Source of the DNA: an uncultured Acetobacteraceae bacterium | GTDB lineage: Bacteria; Pseudomonadota; Alphaproteobacteria; Acetobacterales; Acetobacteraceae | Length of the DNA stretch: 56,238 nt | Direction: 5' to 3' | NCBI GenBank assembly: GCA_903918195.1 | Contig: CAIXDS010000087.1 | Location: 1 to 56,238 of the forward strand | Part shown: piece by piece, positions 52,038-56,238 of the stretch | Layout of the letters: the number at the start of each line of letters is the position of its first letter | How positions within the stretch are numbered: position 1 is the stretch's first letter | The notes under the pieces: generated by a model | Database searches by the model: none | Seen by the model: the letters and a program-made list of their open reading frames with translations, nothing else | What the model was told of the DNA's origin: nothing | Made by a program: the position numbers and the translations under genes

Positions 52038-55000
52038 TCAGGTCAGCAGCGAGCGATGGCTGAGCAGATCGGCCAAAGCGAGATTGCCCGCGCCCTCCAA
52101 CACGGCGATCGCGGTGCCCGAGCCGGTGCCCGTCGTCGCGATCGACAGCGTCGTGTCGCCCTTCGTGTCGTTGGTCACGAGCAGGTATTTGCCGAGCGTG
52201 GTCGCGGAGCCGTTCCATTTGGTCGCGCCCAGCGCCGTGCGCAGGTCGAGCAGATCGGCGTTGGTCTCCAGGAAGCCAGTGATGGTGTCGAACCCTTTTC
52301 CCGCGGCGGGCAGCACGAAGGTGTCGCTGCCGGTGCCGCCGTGGATGGTGTTGCTGCCGGCGCCGGCGTTGATGATGTTGCCTGTGCCGCCGACCGTGAT
52401 TGTGTCATTACCCGCGCCGGTGGTGATGAACGCCATGCCGCCCAGGTCGGTGACCAGGTTGGTGCCGTTGCCGAGGCTGAAGACATCGTGCGCGCCGCCG
52501 ATGGCCACCGTGTTGTTGCCGTTGCCGAGGGTCACGCTGGTAGTGCCGCCCGGGGCGCCGGTGACGCTGTCGTTACCGTTGCCGCCGGTCACCTGGTTGT
52601 AGTTGCCGCCGAGCACGATACTGACATTGCCGCTGCCGGCATTGACGGCGGCGAGCCCGGCGCCGGCGTTGATGAAGTCGTTGCCGCCATTGGCGTAGAT
52701 CAGGTTGTAATAGCCGTGCGCGGTGATCACGTCCTGCCCCGGCGTGCCGATCAGCACGCCGAAGCCGAACGCCGGGCCGTTGATGTAGTTCAGCGCGGTT
52801 ACCACCACGCTGGTGGTGCTGTCGGTGGTGGTCACGGTGCTGCTGGCCAGAGTCTGGCTCGCGGTCAGCGTGAAGCTGGTGGTGACGGTCTTGCCGGCGG
52901 CGACCTTATTCTGCGCCGGCGTGAACACCAGCGCCTGCAACTCGGCGGTCAGCGTGGTGGGGCTGGTGGCGGCCAGCGTGTAGGTGCCGGTGCCGGACTT
53001 GCTCAGCCCGGTGCCGGAGAGCGTGCCGTTGGCATCGGTCGCGGCGTTGCTGCTGTTTTTCAGTGTGATGGTCAGGCTGTCGGTCACGCCGGCAACCACG
53101 TCGGTGACCGAGGCGGTGGCGAACGGGGTGAACGGCACGTAGTCCACCGTCGTCTGCCCCGCCTTGGTGCCGGCGATCACAGGCGGAATGTTCGCCGCGG
53201 TCGTGGTCACGCTGCTGCTGATCGAGGCGGTCTGCCCGGCGGTATCCTCAACGGCGGCGGTGACCGTGGTGAGCACCGGACTCCCGGGCGTCGCCTGATG
53301 TTGCGTCGGGGTGAACAGCAGATCGTCCAGCGCCGTCGCCACGACCGAGGCGGCGCCGCTCACCGTGTAGGTGCCGGCGTTGACCACGCCGGCGTAGCTG
53401 TCCGACAGCGTGCCGTTGGCGGTGTTGCTCAACGTCACCGTGGCGATTTCGTTTTGGCCGAAATTCGGGTCGGTGATGCTGACGCCGGTAAACGGCGCCA
53501 CCGGCGGGCTCGCGTCGGTCGTGCTCACGCTGCTGGTGAGCGGCGTGACCGTGATCGGCGAGGCGATCGCGGTCGTGGTCAGCAGGGTGCTCGGGGTGCC
53601 CGTCGAGGACAGGATGCCGTCACCGGCGGCGAAGGTGAAGGTCGTGGTGACGGTGCTGCCGGGGGCCACCTGGTGCTGGACCGGCGTGAATGTCAGACCG
53701 TCGATCGCGGTGGTATCCTGCGCCGCGGTCCCGATCACCGTGTAGGTGCCGCCGGTCACCGAGCCGAGGCCGAGATTGGACAGCGTGCCGTTGCTGGTGC
53801 TCGACAGCGTGATCGTTGCGGTCACCGTCTGCGTGAGCAAAGTGCTGGCGATGGTCACCGTGCCGAACGGCGTCACCGTCCCGTTGTCGTTCACGCTCGC
53901 GGTCGGCGGCACGCCGGTGATGCCGGGCGGCTTGTCGGCGAGGACGGTGACGAAGGTGCCGGCATGGCTGTTGTTGCCGTCCGTGGCGAGCAGAAAGAAA
54001 TCCTTCGCATAGCTCACGCCGGGATCGAGCTTCAGCGTCACCGTTCCGCCGCTGCCGCCGGTGACCTCCAGCGTGTTGCCCGCCGCCAGCGTGACGCCGG
54101 TGGCGGTGCCGATACCGGCGAGGTCGATCGTGGCGCCGGGCAGGAAGCCGCTGATGATATTGGTGGGCGCGTCGCCGGATTCGATTTTCAGCGTCGCCGT
54201 GCTGTTGGCGGCGAAGCTGATCGCGCCGCTGCCGGCGGCTGTCGTGCCGGCGAGGTCGAAGGTGCCGGTGTTGGAAATGCTGGTGCCGCCGCTGTAGGTG
54301 TTGGCGCCGGCGAAGCGCACCGTGCCGGCGCCGGAGATCAGCACGCCGCCGCTGCCGGCATTCGGGGTGCCGTCGCCCGAGGTGCCGGTTGCGCCGGGGA
54401 CGGAGCCGTTCTGATCGGCGATCACGTCGCTGATCGTCACCGTCGCGCCCAGGGCGGGGTCGAAGCTGATGTCCTGCGTGCCCTGGATGAAGATGCCGCT
54501 GCCGAAGGCCGAGCCGTTGGTGGCGCCGGCGCCGCCGGTGCCGCCGGTGACGCTGCCGCCGGACTCGCTGCCGCCGGCATAGCTCAGGCTGCCGCCCTGC
54601 TGAACGAAGATCGCCCCGCCCGCGCCCAGGCCGCCGCCGCCGCTGCCGTTGGTGAGGCTGCCGCCGTCGCCGAAGGCCGAACCGTTGCCGCCGCCGAAGC
54701 CGCCGGTCCCGCCGCCGCCGGCGCCGCCGTGTCCGATCCCACCACCACCACCACCGCCGCCGAAGCCGCCGGCGCCACCGGTGCCGCCGCTGCCCTCTTC
54801 GCCAAGCCCCCCGGTGCCACCACCGCCGCCGAAGCCGCCGGCGCCGCCGGTGCCGGCGGCAACATCACCACCACTACCACCACCACCACCACCGCCGCCG
54901 CCGAAGCCGCCATTGCCGCCGGGCGCGCTGGTCGAGGCGGTTTCCATTTCGCCCACTGCGCCGCCGACACCGCCGCCGCCGCCGCCGAAGCCGGGGCCGT

Positions 55001-56238
55001 CAGGCACGCCGCCGCCGCCGCCGCCGCCATCCGGGCCGCCGGCGTCGCCATTACCGCTGCTGCCGCCGGACGCGGTGCCCGGGATGATGCCAGCCGCCCC
55101 GGCGCTCGGACCCGTCCCTCCCAACGCCGTGGCGCCGACCCCGCCGCCGCCGCCGCCAAAGTCGCCGCCGTTGCCGCCGAGGCCGCCGCCGCCGCCGCCG
55201 TGGGTGGCGTCGTTGTCGAGACCGCTGCCGCCGACCGCGCTGTCGTTGCTGAAAGTCACGCCACTCAGCGTCACCGTGCCGGCCGACGCCACGAACAGCC
55301 CGCCGCCCAGCCCCGCCCCGTCGCCGCCGCCGCCGAAACCCGCGCCGCCCTGTGCCGAGGTGCCGGCGATGGTCAGATTGTCGATCGCGACGGTGCCGGC
55401 ATAGACGAAGAAGCCGCGATGCGCGCCGTCGCCGGTCAGCGTGTAGCCGCCGCCGCTGCCGTTGCTGCCGTTGATGGTCAGCGTGTCGCCGCCGGCCAGG
55501 TTGATCGCCTCGATGTCGCTGGTGAGGCTGAAGCTTTGGGTGATGGTGATGGTGAAGGCGGGGTCGGTCTGGCTCGCCGCGTCGATCGCCGTGATGGCGT
55601 TGTTGAGGTCGGCTTCGCTGCCGACGCTGAAGCTGGTCGGGACGGCGAGAACGTCGGTGCCGCCATTTCCGTCGGCGGTAAGCGCGAAGACATCGGTCGC
55701 GTAGCTCACGCCGGGATCGAGCTTCAGCGTCACCGTTCCGCCGCTGCCGCCGCTGACCTCCAGCGTGTTGCCCGCCTCCAGCGTAACGCCGGTGGCGGTG
55801 CCGATGCCGGCGAGGTCGATCGTGGCGCCGTAGACGAAGCCGCGGATGAGGTTGGCGGGCGCGTCGCCCTTTTCGATCTGCAGCGTCGCCGTGCTGCCGG
55901 GCGCGAAGGTGATCGCGCCGCTGCCGGCGGCTGTCGGGCCGGCGAGGTCGAAGGTGCCGGTGGAGGATATGGTGGTGCCGCCGGTATAGGTGTTGACGCC
56001 GGCGAAGCTCACCGTGCCGGCGCCGGAGATCAGCACGCCGCCGCTGCCGGTATTCGGCGTGCCGTCGCCCGAGGTGCCGGTTGCGCCGGGGACGGAGCCG
56101 TTCTGATCGGCGATCGCATCGCTGATCGTGACCGACTGGCCGGCGGCGGGGTCGAAGGTGATGATCTGATTGCCCTGGATGAAGATGCCGCTGCCGAAGG
56201 CCGAGCCGTTGGTGGCGCCGGCGCCGCCGGTGCCGCCG
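52038..56238 (-). CDS. Large RTX-type repeat protein (adhesin-like), 3' part
   Basis: At least 1,400 residues, open to the window edge, so the N-terminus is missing. From the visible end: autotransporter/pectin-lyase-like repeats with GGVLISGAGTVxFAGANTYSGG, a strongly Gly-rich tract (DNA about 54600-55300), then three Ig/cadherin-like repeats ending FTPxQHQxxPGS (about 52900-53900). The C-terminus has calcium-binding nonapeptides (GGNGNDSVTG, GAGNDTITVGG, GGTGSDTFVLP at 52270-52620), then a long tail ending SLLT that fits a type I secretion signal. Likely a secreted or surface adhesin; no transporter genes are in the window. Confidence 0.85.
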   Translation of the reverse strand, partial: GGTGGAGATNGSAFGSGIFIQGNQIITFDPAAGQSVTISDAIADQNGSVPGATGTSGDGTPNTGSGGVLISGAGTVSFAGVNTYTGGTTISSTGTFDLAGPTAAGSGAITFAPGSTATLQIEKGDAPANLIRGFVYGATIDLAGIGTATGVTLEAGNTLEVSGGSGGTVTLKLDPGVSYATDVFALTADGNGGTDVLAVPTSFSVGSEADLNNAITAIDAASQTDPAFTITITQSFSLTSDIEAINLAGGDTLTINGSNGSGGGYTLTGDGAHRGFFVYAGTVAIDNLTIAGTSAQGGAGFGGGGDGAGLGGGLFVASAGTVTLSGVTFSNDSAVGGSGLDNDATHGGGGGGLGGNGGDFGGGGGGVGATALGGTGPSAGAAGIIPGTASGGSSGNGDAGGPDGGGGGGGVPDGPGFGGGGGGVGGAVGEMETASTSAPGGNGGFGGGGGGGGGSGGDVAAGTGGAGGFGGGGGTGGLGEEGSGGTGGAGGFGGGGGGGGIGHGGAGGGGTGGFGGGNGSAFGDGGSLTNGSGGGGLGAGGAIFVQQGGSLSYAGGSESGGSVTGGTGGAGATNGSAFGSGIFIQGTQDISFDPALGATVTISDVIADQNGSVPGATGTSGDGTPNAGSGGVLISGAGTVRFAGANTYSGGTSISNTGTFDLAGTTAAGSGAISFAANSTATLKIESGDAPTNIISGFLPGATIDLAGIGTATGVTLAAGNTLEVTGGSGGTVTLKLDPGVSYAKDFFLLATDGNNSHAGTFVTVLADKPPGITGVPPTASVNDNGTVTPFGTVTIASTLLTQTVTATITLSSTSNGTLSNLGLGSVTGGTYTVIGTAAQDTTAIDGLTFTPVQHQVAPGSTVTTTFTFAAGDGILSSTGTPSTLLTTTAIASPITVTPLTSSVSTTDASPPVAPFTGVSITDPNFGQNEIATVTLSNTANGTLSDSYAGVVNAGTYTVSGAASVVATALDDLLFTPTQHQATPGSPVLTTVTAAVEDTAGQTASISSSVTTTAANIPPVIAGTKAGQTTVDYVPFTPFATASVTDVVAGVTDSLTITLKNSSNAATDANGTLSGTGLSKSGTGTYTLAATSPTTLTAELQALVFTPAQNKVAAGKTVTTSFTLTASQTLASSTVTTTDSTTSVVVTALNYINGPAFGFGVLIGTPGQDVITAHGYYNLIYANGGNDFINAGAGLAAVNAGSGNVSIVLGGNYNQVTGGNGNDSVTGAPGGTTSVTLGNGNNTVAIGGAHDVFSLGNGTNLVTDLGGMAFITTGAGNDTITVGGTGNIINAGAGSNTIHGGTGSDTFVLPAAGKGFDTITGFLETNADLLDLRTALGATKWNGSATTLGKYLLVTNDTKGDTTLSIATTGTGSGTAIAVLEGAGNLALADLLSHRSLLT
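54011..54546 (-). repeat. Duplicated module, copy nearer the C-terminus
   Basis: This stretch matches 55703-56238 with an offset of 1692 bases, for example AGCTCACGCCGGGATCGAG at 54011 and 55703 and GAAGGCCGAGCCGTTGGTGG near the far end. It encodes the segment from GSAFGSGIFIQG to LDPGVSYA. Differences are scattered, so the duplication is not very recent or is selected to diverge. Confidence 0.85.
55703..56238 (-). repeat. Duplicated module, copy nearer the N-terminus (truncated by window end)
   Basis: Partner of the 54011-54546 copy. The repeat may continue beyond the window. The offset is 564 codons, so it adds an in-frame unit with the intervening Gly-rich tract. Confidence 0.8.

Noticed and set aside
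54649..55404. 251-residue proline-rich ORF antisense to the Gly-rich tract
   Set aside because: Poly-Pro is the complement of poly-Gly codons; the minus-strand frame continues through with RTX domains.

Overview
The window is high-G+C bacterial chromosome from an alphaproteobacterium, most plausibly Acetobacteraceae/Rhodospirillales. This is inferred from base composition, the ffh-rpsP-rimM-trmD-rplS-leuC-leuD-leuB gene order, homospermidine synthase, and protein style. No 16S rRNA is present, so the placement is tentative.

Layout. 1-5941: translation/tRNA-modification operon running into leucine biosynthesis. 5999-7054: AI-2E-type permease. 7177-14964: a tightly coupled seven-gene operon with two amidohydrolase paralogues (the second has lost signature acidic residues) and a complete peptide/nickel-type ABC importer. 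15130-18125: an orphan NapC/NirT tetraheme cytochrome, a membrane-anchored coiled-coil protein and a RidA/chorismatase-like enzyme. 18337-22408: an ABC importer of the SsuABC/NMT1 type coupled to a GNAT acetyltransferase and a nitrilase-family hydrolase. 22446-26564: small secreted and membrane proteins, TMEM43-like protein, UppP, CopZ-like protein and a lone receiver domain. In this stretch a small three-helix membrane protein gene is split by a 117-bp MITE-like element with perfect terminal inverted repeats and a 9-bp target duplication. 26645-36566: periplasmic PheC-like dehydratase, PanB, ornithine/lysine/arginine decarboxylase with convergent homospermidine synthase, a DUF155/RMD1-like protein, a D-2-hydroxyacid dehydrogenase and LepA. 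36633-41547: two small genes, then pheT, pheS, rplT and rpmI on the minus strand.

41797-41885 is tRNA-Ser(CGA). Its last 15 bases are repeated at 51859-51873, delimiting a 10.0-kb integrated element (41872-51873). The element carries a tyrosine integrase, an AlpA-like regulator, a Toprim primase, a DUF3987 ATPase, small coupled genes including an HGG-STGP protein, a serine recombinase and small secreted or zinc-ribbon proteins. It has no phage structural or conjugation genes and resembles a satellite-like integrative element. Two repeat-rich intergenic regions (44575-45160 and 46669-46763) look like its control or replication sites.

52038-56238 is the 3' part of a very large Gly/Ser/Thr-rich RTX-type surface or secreted protein that runs off the window and contains a duplicated module.
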